From Acidimicrobiaceae bacterium (GTDB taxonomy: Bacteria; Actinomycetota; Acidimicrobiia; Acidimicrobiales; JAUTXP01): a stretch of 64,000 nucleotides of DNA. The position numbers and the translations under genes are program-made. Within the stretch, counting starts at the first letter, position 1; each line of letters opens with the position of its first letter. Where the stretch lies: positions 1-64,000 of the forward strand of contig JAUTXP010000043.1 of assembly GCA_030837965.1 (NCBI GenBank), read 5' to 3'. Under the pieces are notes generated by a model. That model saw nothing but the letters and a program-made list of their open reading frames with translations. It was not told the DNA's origin and did not search any database. Below, in pieces: positions 42,526-50,964 of the stretch.

Positions 42526-42897
42526 TTAGCGGCGGCGGGCGATGACGGCGAGGGCGGTGTTCACCGACGACACCACCGTCCCGGTCACCGCGGCGCGCAC
42601 GGGCAACTGACCGCCGAAGCCGGCCATGGCCGCGGACAGCGCGTCGCTGGCATGGATGGGCACGGCGTAGCGAAGGGCGTCGTCGAGCGAGTCCTCGTCG
42701 GCCAGCAGCAGTTGCAGGCCGATGACGACAGTGCGCACGCCGAACAGCCGCAGGGCATACACGGCCGGTCCGTTGGTCTCGGGATCGGCACCGAACGTCT
42801 TCACCAGTCGCTTGGGCGCGGCCAGGGCCAGCACGCCGTTGACCAGTCGGATGGCGCCCAAGGCCTTGCGGGCCCGCACCGGCGTGAGCGCGCTCAC
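42526..42897 (-). CDS. small membrane protein, DUF4267-like
   Basis: A 123-aa protein with about four short hydrophobic segments and the pattern RLVNGVLALAAPKRLVKTFG, ALRLFGVRTVVIGLQLLL, SDALSAAMAG, as in DUF4267-like proteins. Start is GTG 42895-42897, overlapping the stop of the alpha-dioxygenase-like gene (GTGA). It is the third gene of the GMC / heme dioxygenase operon and may be a membrane accessory of that pathway. No activity is known to me. Confidence 0.68.
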   Translation of the reverse strand: MSALTPVRARKALGAIRLVNGVLALAAPKRLVKTFGADPETNGPAVYALRLFGVRTVVIGLQLLLADEDSLDDALRYAVPIHASDALSAAMAGFGGQLPVRAAVTGTVVSSVNTALAVIARRR

Positions 42898-44828
42898 TTC
42901 GACCCCACCGCCACCGACCCCGCCGACGCCGACGCCGACGCCACCGACGCCACCGACGCCACCGACGACCAGGGCTGGAACGCGTTGGCGACTCCCCGCA
43001 GCGCGGGCCGCAGTTCGGGATGGTGGCGCAACAGCACGTCGATCATGCTCGTGCTCTGCACCCACTCGTACCCGACTGGCGTATACACCTCGGGGCTGAA
43101 GTCGTCGGTGAAGAAGCGGTCGCTGTTGAGCCGCCGCGACGCCATCAGGATGAAGATGCGAAACGCGGTGTCGCTGAACCCGAAGCCCTTTGGCGGCTTC
43201 TCGGCGAACATGCCGACCATCAGGTCGACCCGCTCGATGTCGTCGCCGTAGATCGTGCTGATCCGCTTGGCCAGGTCCTTGTCCCCCGTCAGCTCCTCGA
43301 ACGACGAAGCGGGCTTCAAGTGCAGCAGCCTTCGGAACTCGTTGTACCGGGGCACGCCGAACTCCCTGGCTCGCAGGATGTCGATGGCGGCCAGGTCCAT
43401 GAAGACGTCTTCTTTGTCCGGGCGCTGGAACTCCTGGAGCAGCTTGGGGTAGTTGTTCAGCACCAAGGCGCCTGGGTTCATCCGCCCGAAGCTGTACCAA
43501 AGGTCGGCCAGCGAGTGCTTGGCCGTCACGTCTTGGGCATGCCGTCCGGCCAGGGCGCGGAAGTCGGCGTTCAACAGCACGTGGTCGTCGGCGACCGAGC
43601 GGAACTCGTAGTCGTCGCGCGTCAGGGGGTGCATGCGGTACACGACGGTGAACTCCTCGGTCAGCGAGTAGGGCACGCCGTAGTGGTCGACGGTGCCGCC
43701 CGCGATGCCGCTGATGACCTCGCTCTTGCTGATGCGCCCGAACGTCCGCCGCACCCGCTCGGTGGCCACGCCCCACCAGTTGGCCCGCAGGGCGACGACG
43801 GTGGTCGGGTGGGCGATGATGGCGGGCGTCCACTCGACGGTGTGGATCTTGGCCACCAGGGCCGACACCACCAGCCGGGCCCGTTGGAACAGCTCCTCGT
43901 CGGACGAGTCCGGGTACGCGGCCTTCAGCGCGTCGCACACCGCGTTGTGCTCCTTGATGAACAACGTCGACATGAGGTTCAGCCCGAGCCACCAGCCGGG
44001 CACGAAGGCCGGGCTGTGGGTAGGGTCGTCGGGCAGCTTGAGCCTGCCGTCGTCGCCGATGACCAGCTTGCCGTCCACCCCGCTGCGACGCAGGGCCTGG
44101 CCCTCCTTGGTGGTGCCGTAGATCTGCGACGTGTCCCACCAATGCGTCTCGGTGTTGATGAACGTGGGCGGCCGCGTGCTGTCCGACGCGGTCGTGTCCG
44201 TCAGCGTCTTCAAGATCTTCATGGGCCGCTCGAACCAGTTGTCGTCCGCGGCCAGCGGGATCTCGTAGTGCTTGGCCGGGTCGCCCTCGCCATGGCTGAA
44301 CCAGTCCTTCACCATGAACTGGATCCACGACGAGGCCAATACGTTGATCGACGTGGCCGGGATGAACTCGTGCCGGGTGAGCAGCTCCCTGCTGACGTCT
44401 CGCGGGTTGGGCTCGAGCAGGTCGGGCTCGGCGTCGGGCCACGTCGACTCGATGGGCACGTTGCGGCCGAACCGGGTGTGCCGGGCCCCCATGGTCGGCG
44501 CCGACAAGTCGTTGTACGAGCCGTCGACGGTGCGGCTGGTGAGGAACGAGGCGTCGTAGGGGAGTGGCTCCGTGGGCGACGACGTCGGGTTGGATGTGGT
44601 GTCGTGCAGGTTCTCCCGTCGCAGGATGTTGCGCAGGCCCGCCAGCACGGCCAACCCCGCGGGCGTCGGCAGCTTGTCCCATCCCACCTTGTGGTCCAGC
44701 CACTGGGCGATGACCTCGTGGGCCCTCGACCAAAACCCCTTCTTGCGGGACCCGGCAACCAGCGCACCGGTCAGGACGAGCAGCAGCCACCACCGCTTCT
44801 TGGTGGGCCTGTCGTGATGTGCCGTCAT
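42894..44828 (-). CDS. alpha-dioxygenase-like heme peroxidase superfamily protein
   Basis: A 644-aa protein close to fatty-acid alpha-dioxygenases, which add O2 at C-2 of fatty acids. Matching segments are THWWDTSQIYG, LFIKEHNAVCDALK, VAKIHTVEWTPAI, YSLTEEFTVVYRMHPL (catalytic Tyr397 and proximal heme ligand His400), GVPRYNEFRRLL and LNSDRFFTDDFSPEVY. An N-terminal hydrophobic stretch (RWWLLLVLTGALVAG) may anchor it. In WIQFMVKDWFSHG, Lys174 occupies the place where plant enzymes have the distal heme His (F-M-I-H-D-W). It is coupled to the GMC gene upstream (ATGA) and the small membrane protein downstream. The C-terminus is an Ala/Ser/Val-rich repeat. Confidence 0.87.
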   Translation of the reverse strand: MTAHHDRPTKKRWWLLLVLTGALVAGSRKKGFWSRAHEVIAQWLDHKVGWDKLPTPAGLAVLAGLRNILRRENLHDTTSNPTSSPTEPLPYDASFLTSRTVDGSYNDLSAPTMGARHTRFGRNVPIESTWPDAEPDLLEPNPRDVSRELLTRHEFIPATSINVLASSWIQFMVKDWFSHGEGDPAKHYEIPLAADDNWFERPMKILKTLTDTTASDSTRPPTFINTETHWWDTSQIYGTTKEGQALRRSGVDGKLVIGDDGRLKLPDDPTHSPAFVPGWWLGLNLMSTLFIKEHNAVCDALKAAYPDSSDEELFQRARLVVSALVAKIHTVEWTPAIIAHPTTVVALRANWWGVATERVRRTFGRISKSEVISGIAGGTVDHYGVPYSLTEEFTVVYRMHPLTRDDYEFRSVADDHVLLNADFRALAGRHAQDVTAKHSLADLWYSFGRMNPGALVLNNYPKLLQEFQRPDKEDVFMDLAAIDILRAREFGVPRYNEFRRLLHLKPASSFEELTGDKDLAKRISTIYGDDIERVDLMVGMFAEKPPKGFGFSDTAFRIFILMASRRLNSDRFFTDDFSPEVYTPVGYEWVQSTSMIDVLLRHHPELRPALRGVANAFQPWSSVASVASVASASASAGSVAVGSK

Positions 44829-46780
44829 TGCGATCCTGCCTTTCCTGCGGCCTGGCGGCTCGCCTTGAGGTGCTTGACGATGGTCGTGACACGGCCGGTC
44901 ATCCGCTTGGGGCGGGGCACGTCGGCGAGGATGGCGTCTGTGGCCTTCTCGCTGATCATGTAGACGGCGGCGACGATGAAGAACCCGGGGATGCGGGGGA
45001 AGACGGACGCGTCCACGATCCGAAGGCCCTTGGTCCCGCGCACTCGGAAGCGGCTGTCGACCACGGCCATGGCGTCGTCGTCCGGCCCCATCCGGCACGT
45101 GCAGGATGCGTGGTGACCCCATGCCTCGCGCTTGACGAACTCGGCGATCTGCTCACGCGTCTTGACCTCGGGACCGGGGACCAGCTCGCGCGTGACGGCC
45201 TGGCCCGCGTGGGCCATGAGCCGACGGGCGAAGGACACGCCTTCGACCACGGCGTCGAGGTCCCGGCCCTCGGCGTCGGTGCCTTCGTCGAAGTAGTGGA
45301 AGTTGACATCAGGCACGTCGCACGGATTGGCCGATCGCAAGGTGACCCGACCGCCCGTGTTCTCGGTGTGGGCCTTGAGCACGGCCCAGGTGAAGCAGTT
45401 CCTGTGGTGTTCGAGTTCAGTGGAATAACCGGGGTAGTAGCCCTTGAACGTGGCCGGCAGTCCGAAGACGAACAGGTCGGGTGTGGGCCGCTCGGCGTTG
45501 GACTTCTTGATGATCCCGAGCACGGCCCCATTGGTGCAGTACAGCCCTTGGCCTTGCTGCCATTCGACGAAATACCTGTCAGGGTCGACGCCCGCGAGAG
45601 GCGGGGCGAACGTGGCTCCTTGCAGCGACGTGAAGTCCTTGCTGAGTTCGGTGACCACGCCGACCTCGTAGCGGTCTTGGAGCCCCTCGCCCACACCGGG
45701 AAGGTCCACCACCGTGTCGATGCCGAACCGGGCCAACTCCTCGTGTGGCCCCACTCCCGACAGCTTCAGGAGCTGCGGGGTGTTGAACGCGCCGCCTGAC
45801 AACACCACCTCGCGGCTGGCCGTTGCCGTGCGAACAGGAACCTGACCGGCATCAGGGTCGTGGGCCGGATCGGCCGCGTAGGCATGGGGCGCTTGCAGGT
45901 ACTCCACGCCGACGGCCCGCTTGTCGCCATCGAACAGCACTCGGGTGACGAGGCAGCCGGTGCGCACCACGAGGTTCTCCGGCAGGCGCGCCTGCGTCTC
46001 CTTCACGTACTCGCGGGTGCCGTTGCGCCGGCCCTTCCTGGTGGCCAGCGGGATGAACCACAGGCCCTCGCGTCGGGTGGCCCGATAGTGCCAGTCGTTG
46101 GGGTCGACGGCCGCGTTCGGGTCGCCCACGGCGATGTCCTCGATCCGGTCGAGTGCCCGATGCAGCGTGCTCGACAGCTCTTGGCGGGCGGCCGAGAGGA
46201 TGACCTCGACCAGTTCCGAGTCCGGCAGCACCAGTCGAGGGTCCGCGGTGGTAGTCGACAGCCAGCCGTCGAAGCCGTGACGGGCCCGGTTGCCGAAGAG
46301 GGCGGACAGAACGGGGACCCTGCGGACGATGGCGGCCAGCACCCGGTTGTGGGGATAGCACCAAGGCCTGCGCCGGTAGTGGCACTGCTCCAGGCGTTCG
46401 AAGTAGGCCCGCATGCGGTCGGCCCGCCAAGACTGGTCGCCGGTCAGCGCGGCGATGCCGTCCCAATCCTCGTCGTGCGGGTACACGGTGATCATGGCGT
46501 TGTGGGCCGTGCACCCGCCCAGCGTCCCCGCCCTCGGGTAGAGCACACCGCCCTTGTCAGCGCGGAACTTGGTGTCCTGGGCCTGGCGCTGGTCGTCGCC
46601 GTAATGGCGGACGAAGAAGTTCCACGAATAATCGGGGTCCTCGCTGGCCAATCCGTGAAAGCACGGCACCTGATAGGTGAAGCCCTCGCTGTCGCCGCCC
46701 GCCTCCAACAGCAGCACCTTCATCCCGGCCCGAGCCAAGTTGGCCGCCAATGGCCCGCCGCCTGCGCCCGAACCCACCAC
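44825..46780 (-). CDS. GMC family FAD-dependent oxidoreductase (start uncertain)
   Basis: A GMC oxidoreductase of about 650 aa. VVGSGAGGGPLAANLARAG is the FAD motif, followed by LYPRAGTLGGCTAHNAMI, LSGGAFNTPQLLKLSGVGP and the catalytic C-terminal region WGHHASCTCRMG, then FFIVAAVYMISEKATDAIL. It probably oxidises an alcohol or sterol-like substrate. The first standard start in frame is GTG 46778-46780, inside the first Rossmann strand. Family-like sequence (A-F-D-Y-I) extends upstream, and between it and the in-frame TGA there is no ATG, GTG or TTG, only ATT at 46850-46852. First gene of the operon with the alpha-dioxygenase-like protein. Confidence 0.88.
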   Translation of the reverse strand: MVGSGAGGGPLAANLARAGMKVLLLEAGGDSEGFTYQVPCFHGLASEDPDYSWNFFVRHYGDDQRQAQDTKFRADKGGVLYPRAGTLGGCTAHNAMITVYPHDEDWDGIAALTGDQSWRADRMRAYFERLEQCHYRRRPWCYPHNRVLAAIVRRVPVLSALFGNRARHGFDGWLSTTTADPRLVLPDSELVEVILSAARQELSSTLHRALDRIEDIAVGDPNAAVDPNDWHYRATRREGLWFIPLATRKGRRNGTREYVKETQARLPENLVVRTGCLVTRVLFDGDKRAVGVEYLQAPHAYAADPAHDPDAGQVPVRTATASREVVLSGGAFNTPQLLKLSGVGPHEELARFGIDTVVDLPGVGEGLQDRYEVGVVTELSKDFTSLQGATFAPPLAGVDPDRYFVEWQQGQGLYCTNGAVLGIIKKSNAERPTPDLFVFGLPATFKGYYPGYSTELEHHRNCFTWAVLKAHTENTGGRVTLRSANPCDVPDVNFHYFDEGTDAEGRDLDAVVEGVSFARRLMAHAGQAVTRELVPGPEVKTREQIAEFVKREAWGHHASCTCRMGPDDDAMAVVDSRFRVRGTKGLRIVDASVFPRIPGFFIVAAVYMISEKATDAILADVPRPKRMTGRVTTIVKHLKASRQAAGKAGSQ

Positions 46781-46921
46781 GATGTAGTCGAAGGCGTCGT
46801 CCAGTCCGCCGTCGTTGGGCTTTTCCGCAGTCGCTGTGGTGGTCGCCGGAATGCCGCAACGTATCGCGTCTCAATACATGGCGGACGGGCGCAATGGGCG
46901 GACCGCGTGACAAAGTGGGCC

Positions 46922-47407
46922 ATGGACCTTTACGACATCCCGCTCAAGACCCTCCAGGGCGAGGACGCCACGCTGGGCCAGCACGCGGGCAAGGCGCTGC
47001 TGATCGTGAACGTGGCCTCGCGCTGCGGGCTCACCCCGCAGTACGCCCAGCTCGAGGAACTCCAGAAGCGCTACGCCGACCGCAACTTCACCGTGCTCGG
47101 CTTCCCGTGCAACCAGTTCGGCGCCCAGGAGCCGGGCACGGCCGACGAGATCGAGACCTTCTGCTCCACGACCTACGGCGTGACCTTCCCGCTCTACGAG
47201 AAGATCGACGTCAACGGCGAGCAGCGGCACCCCGTCTATTCGCTGCTCACCCAGACGGCCGACGACGAAGGCCACGACGGCGACATCCGGTGGAACTTCG
47301 AGAAGTTCCTCGTGTCTCCCGAAGGCCAAGTGGTGGCCCGCTTCAACCCGATGACCACGCCGGACGATCCCAAGGTGGTCGACGCCATCGAGGCCGCCCT
47401 GCCGTAA
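46922..47407 (+). CDS. glutathione peroxidase family protein (Cys type)
   Basis: A 161-aa thioredoxin-fold peroxidase. The peroxidatic Cys35 lies in NVASRCGLTPQY (codon TGC, so Cys and not Sec). Gln/Trp partners are in FPCNQFGAQEPG and WNFEKFLV. Actinobacterial members usually use thioredoxin and reduce lipid or organic hydroperoxides. The position, divergent from an operon predicted to make fatty-acid hydroperoxides, is suggestive but unproven. A strong hairpin follows. Confidence 0.94.
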   Translation: MDLYDIPLKTLQGEDATLGQHAGKALLIVNVASRCGLTPQYAQLEELQKRYADRNFTVLGFPCNQFGAQEPGTADEIETFCSTTYGVTFPLYEKIDVNGEQRHPVYSLLTQTADDEGHDGDIRWNFEKFLVSPEGQVVARFNPMTTPDDPKVVDAIEAALP

Positions 47408-47417
47408 CCGGGCTGTC

Positions 47418-47445
47418 GGGCCGGCGACGGGTCCCGCGCCGGCCC
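47418..47445 (+). terminator. GC-rich hairpin after the glutathione peroxidase gene
   Basis: GGGCCGGCG (47418-47426) pairs with CGCCGGCCC (47437-47445), and the loop can pair further (CGGG/CCCG). It lies 11 nt past the stop and 20 nt before the next start. It is a strong stem without a T run, a type common in actinobacteria. Confidence 0.55.
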
Positions 47446-47465
47446 GGCCTGCGTACTGTGGCCGG

Positions 47466-49061
47466 GTGACTCTGACGACGTCGTACTGGCCTGCGGACAC
47501 GTCCGAGCCGGTGCTGGAAGCCACCGTCGGCGAGATCCTCAGGGATGCGGCGGCAACGGTGCCGGACCGCATTGCCTTGGTGGCGGGCGGGCCTGGTCCG
47601 GCCCCGCGCCGGCGATGGACCTACGCGGAGATGCTGGCCCAGTCGGAGGCCGTCGCCCACGCCCTGTTGGCCCGCTTCCAGCCCGGGGAGCGGGTCGCGG
47701 TGTGGGCGCCCAACCTTCCCGAGTGGGTGCTGCTCGAATTCGGCGCCGCGCTGGCGGGCGTCGTGCTCGTCACCGTCAACCCCGCCTATCGGGCCAAGGA
47801 GTTGGCCTACGTGCTGCGCCAGTCGCGCGCCTCGGGCATCTTCCTGGTCGACGAGTTCAGGGGCAACCCCATGGCCGCGTCGCTGGCCGAGGTCCACGCC
47901 GACCTGCCCGATCTTGGCCACGTCGTGCGCTTCGCCGAGTGGGACGACTTCATGGACGGCGGTGCCGCGGGCGACCTGCCCATGGTGCGTCCCGAGGACC
48001 CGGCGCAGATCCAGTACACGTCGGGAACGACGGGGTTCCCCAAGGGCGCCTTGCTCCACCACCGCGGCATCGTCAACAACGCCCGCCTCACCGCGTTGCG
48101 CTTCGAGGTGGGCGACGGCGATGTGTGGCTCAACCCCATGCCCCTCTTCCACACCGGCGGCTGCGTGCTGGCCGCGCTGGGAACGGTATGGGGTCGAGCC
48201 ACCCACATCCCGCTGCTGGCCTTCGACCCCGGACTCGTCCTCGAGTTGATCGAGACCGAGCGGATCGACTTGATGGGCGGGGTGCCCACCATGCTCATCG
48301 CCATGATGGAGCACCCGGACTTCGCGACCCGCGACTTGTCCAGCCTGCGGGCCGTCCTGAGCGGCGGGTCGACCGTGCCCGCCGAGTTGGTGCGTCGGAT
48401 CGAGGCGGGCGTCGGCGTGCGCTTCGGGATCGTCTTCGGCCAGACCGAGGCGTCCCCGGTCATCACTCAGACCTGTCTGGACGACACGCCCGAGGACAAG
48501 GCCGAGACCATTGGCAGGCCCCAGCCCCAGCAAGACGTGAAGATCGTCGATCCCGAGTCGGGCCAGACGGTGCCGGTCGACGCCATCGGCGAGATCTGCG
48601 CTCGGGGCTACAACGTGATGCTCGGCTACTTCGACATGCCCGAGGCGACGGCCGAGACGGTCGACGCCGATGGCTGGCTGCACACCGGCGACCTGGCCAC
48701 CATGGACGAGCGGGGCTACTGCCGCATCGTCGGACGGCTGAAGGACATGATCATCCGGGGCGGCGAGAACATCTATCCCCGCGAGGTGGAGGAACTGCTG
48801 TTCACCCACCCGGCCGTGGCCGACGTCGCCGTACTCGGCATCCCCGACCCGCTGATGGGCGAGGAGGTGGCCTGCGTCGTGCGTCTGGCGCCGGGCCATG
48901 ACCACGTGACCGCCATCGACCTGCGCAGCTTCGTGCGCGAGCGGCTGGCCCCGCAGAAGGCGCCCCGACGATGGGCGTTCGTGGACGAGTTCCCACAGAC
49001 GCCGTCCGGCAAGATCCAGAAGTTCGTGCTGCGGGACCGGTTCGTGGCCGGTGATCTCTGA
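47466..49061 (+). CDS. AMP-dependent acyl-CoA synthetase
   Basis: A 531-aa ANL-superfamily ligase that activates a carboxylic acid via acyl-AMP. The P-loop is YTSGTTGFPKGALL, followed by FGQTEASPVI (A5), GWLHTGDLATMD (A7), GRLKDMIIRGGENIYPREVE (A8) and the catalytic Lys in PSGKIQK (A10). The ICARGYNVMLGYF and N-terminal features resemble medium- or long-chain fatty acyl-CoA ligases. Start is GTG. It precedes the acyl-ACP desaturase, so a fatty-acid role is likely, but the operator between them suggests separate control. Confidence 0.93.
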   Translation: MTLTTSYWPADTSEPVLEATVGEILRDAAATVPDRIALVAGGPGPAPRRRWTYAEMLAQSEAVAHALLARFQPGERVAVWAPNLPEWVLLEFGAALAGVVLVTVNPAYRAKELAYVLRQSRASGIFLVDEFRGNPMAASLAEVHADLPDLGHVVRFAEWDDFMDGGAAGDLPMVRPEDPAQIQYTSGTTGFPKGALLHHRGIVNNARLTALRFEVGDGDVWLNPMPLFHTGGCVLAALGTVWGRATHIPLLAFDPGLVLELIETERIDLMGGVPTMLIAMMEHPDFATRDLSSLRAVLSGGSTVPAELVRRIEAGVGVRFGIVFGQTEASPVITQTCLDDTPEDKAETIGRPQPQQDVKIVDPESGQTVPVDAIGEICARGYNVMLGYFDMPEATAETVDADGWLHTGDLATMDERGYCRIVGRLKDMIIRGGENIYPREVEELLFTHPAVADVAVLGIPDPLMGEEVACVVRLAPGHDHVTAIDLRSFVRERLAPQKAPRRWAFVDEFPQTPSGKIQKFVLRDRFVAGDL

Positions 49062-49094
49062 GTTCTTCCGGGCGGGTCCGGCCCGTTGGCTTGG

Positions 49095-49114
49095 CCTACC
49101 TACTGGTCGGTAGG
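49095..49114. promoter_or_regulatory. TetR-type operator upstream of the desaturase
   Basis: CCTACCTACTGGTCGGTAGG is an imperfect 20-bp palindrome (TACC-N-AC-NN-GT-N-GGTA core at 49097-49112) ending 9 nt before the desaturase ATG. Its shape fits the TACNNAC-type sites of TetR-family repressors of lipid genes. No tetR gene lies in the window. Confidence 0.6.
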
Positions 49115-49123
49115 CTGAGGGCC

Positions 49124-50074
49124 ATGGATGACGCAGCCTTTCTCGCCGACTTGGGGCCCACCGTCGAGCGCCTGTTCGAGCGGCATGTGGCCACCTCCAA
49201 GGAGTGGTTCCCGCACCAATTGGTCCCGTGGTCGCAGGGCGAGGACTTCGCCGACGACTGGACGTGGGACGAGGATGCATCGCCCCTGCCCAAGCCGGTG
49301 CGCAGCGCCTTGTTCGTCAACCTGCTGACCGAGGACAACCTGCCGTATTACTTCGCCACCATCTCCCGGGTCTTCGGCGCAGGCGGGGCGTGGGGGGAGT
49401 GGTCGCGGCGCTGGACGGCCGAGGAGCACCGCCACTCAATCGTCATCCGCGACTGGCTCACCGTCACCCGGGCCATCGACCCGGTGGCCTTGGAGCGGGC
49501 CCGCATGCGGCAGGTGTCGGGCGGCCAGGTGCCCGAGCCCCAGTCGGTGGCCGACGGCATGGTGTATGTCGCTTTGCAAGAGCTGGCCACGCGCATCAGC
49601 CATCGCAACACTGGCAAGCTGCTCGACGGCGAGCACGCCCACGGCTATCAGGTGATGGCGCGGGTCGCGGCCGACGAGAACCTGCACTACCTCTTCTACA
49701 AGGACCTGTGCGCGGCGGCCATCGAGGTCGACCCTTCAACCATGGTCGAGGCCATCGACCGGCAGGTGTCGGAGTTCGAGATGCCCGGCACGGGCATCCC
49801 CGGTTTCGTGCGCCACGCCGCCGCGATCGCCAAGGCGGGCATCTACGACGTGGCCGTGCACCACGACGGCATTCTGGTGCCGGTCGTGCTGCGCCAATGG
49901 GGCCTGGAGTCGCTGACCGGCCTGACCCCCGCGGCCGAGCGGGCGCGGGACAGGACGCTGGCGACCATGGCCGAGCTGAACGCCATGGCACGCAAGCACG
50001 AGGCCAAGCGCGAGGCCAAGCGCGGGGGTGGCGGCGGCGCGTCGGTCGACTCGTTGGAGGCGGCGGCCCGATAG
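49124..50074 (+). CDS. acyl-ACP desaturase (soluble diiron type)
   Basis: A 316-aa ferritin-like diiron desaturase (FA_desaturase_2, DesA family) introducing a double bond into acyl-ACP. The iron ligands are in NLLTEDNLPYYFA, TAEEHRHSIVIRDW, ALQELATRISHRN and AADENLHYLFYKDL, the two E-x-x-H sets. The C-terminus is basic (KREAKR) and glycine-rich. The ATG follows the TetR-type palindrome, indicating repression by a lipid-responsive regulator. The DUF1345 gene begins directly after its stop. Confidence 0.93.
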   Translation: MDDAAFLADLGPTVERLFERHVATSKEWFPHQLVPWSQGEDFADDWTWDEDASPLPKPVRSALFVNLLTEDNLPYYFATISRVFGAGGAWGEWSRRWTAEEHRHSIVIRDWLTVTRAIDPVALERARMRQVSGGQVPEPQSVADGMVYVALQELATRISHRNTGKLLDGEHAHGYQVMARVAADENLHYLFYKDLCAAAIEVDPSTMVEAIDRQVSEFEMPGTGIPGFVRHAAAIAKAGIYDVAVHHDGILVPVVLRQWGLESLTGLTPAAERARDRTLATMAELNAMARKHEAKREAKRGGGGGASVDSLEAAAR

Positions 50075-50839
50075 ATGGCGCCGAAGTCGGACGGCGGAAG
50101 TAGGCGCGGGCGCGGGCCGGGTCGAGCGGGTCGAGCGGGTCGAACGACAGGGCCGAGCCAGGCCAGTTCCGCGAGCCCGGCGAGCCACCGTCTGGCCCGA
50201 GCGGGCACGCGCACCCTCGTGGCCGTGGGGGTCGGGCTGGCCGCGTTCGCCGCGGCCATGGCCGTCACGTCGTGGCAGGTGGCGGCCTTGCTGGGCTGGG
50301 ACGCCATGGCCCTCGTCGCCGTGGTGTGGGTGCTGGCCGTGGTGATGGGCAAGTCAGGACAGGAGACGGCGGCCATGGCCAAACGCGAGGACGACTCGCG
50401 CGCCGCCGCGGACGTGCTGTTGGTCTCGGCCTGCGTGGCCAGCCTCTTGGGCGTGGGCGCGGGCCTGCTCAAAGCGGCCCAGCAGCACGGCTTGGCCAAG
50501 GCGGGCACCACCGGCGTCGCCGTGTTGAGCGTGGCCTTGGCCTGGGCCGCGGTCCACACCGTGTTCACCCTCCACTACGCCAGCATCTACTTCACCGAGG
50601 GCAGGGGCATCCAGTTCGACGAGGGCGACGGCGTGCTGGCCGAGGGCGACGAGCCGCCCGACTACCACGACTTCCTCTACGTGGCCTTCACCATCGGCAT
50701 GACCTACCAGGTCTCAGACACGGACTTGCTGACCAAGCCCATGCGCCGACTGGCCTTGCGCCACGCGCTGTTGTCCTACCTGTTCGGCACCGTGGTCGTG
50801 GCCATGATGATCAACGTGATCGCCGGTCTTCTCCGCTAA
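50075..50839 (+). CDS. DUF1345 family membrane protein
   Basis: A 254-aa polytopic protein with a basic, Gly/Arg-rich N-terminus (~45 residues) followed by about five membrane helices. The family region YHDFLYVAFTIGMTYQVSDTDL is clear. Function of the family is unknown to me; members are inner-membrane proteins. The ATG abuts the desaturase stop, so it is probably cotranscribed and under the same operator. Confidence 0.88.
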   Translation: MAPKSDGGSRRGRGPGRAGRAGRTTGPSQASSASPASHRLARAGTRTLVAVGVGLAAFAAAMAVTSWQVAALLGWDAMALVAVVWVLAVVMGKSGQETAAMAKREDDSRAAADVLLVSACVASLLGVGAGLLKAAQQHGLAKAGTTGVAVLSVALAWAAVHTVFTLHYASIYFTEGRGIQFDEGDGVLAEGDEPPDYHDFLYVAFTIGMTYQVSDTDLLTKPMRRLALRHALLSYLFGTVVVAMMINVIAGLLR

Positions 50840-50847
50840 ACCAGCCG

Positions 50848-50861
50848 ACGCCCGCGGGCGT
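50848..50861. terminator. short palindrome after the DUF1345 gene
   Basis: ACGCCCGCGGGCGT, a 14-bp perfect palindrome 8 nt after the stop. The gap 50840-50964 also holds GGCCG-CAAA-CGGCC at 50912-50925 in the leader of the giant gene. Neither has a T run. Confidence 0.3.
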
Positions 50862-50964
50862 GACGATGGCAGGCATGCCCCGTTGTGCCCAGTCCTGAAT
50901 TGTGCATTGTCGGCCGCAAACGGCCCCACCACACTGCGCATGGAGTTCTGAGGGGAGCGGGCGT

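Noticed and set aside
46922-47407. Second selenoprotein (glutathione peroxidase)
   Set aside because: The active-site codon is TGC (Cys), and no in-frame TGA exists.
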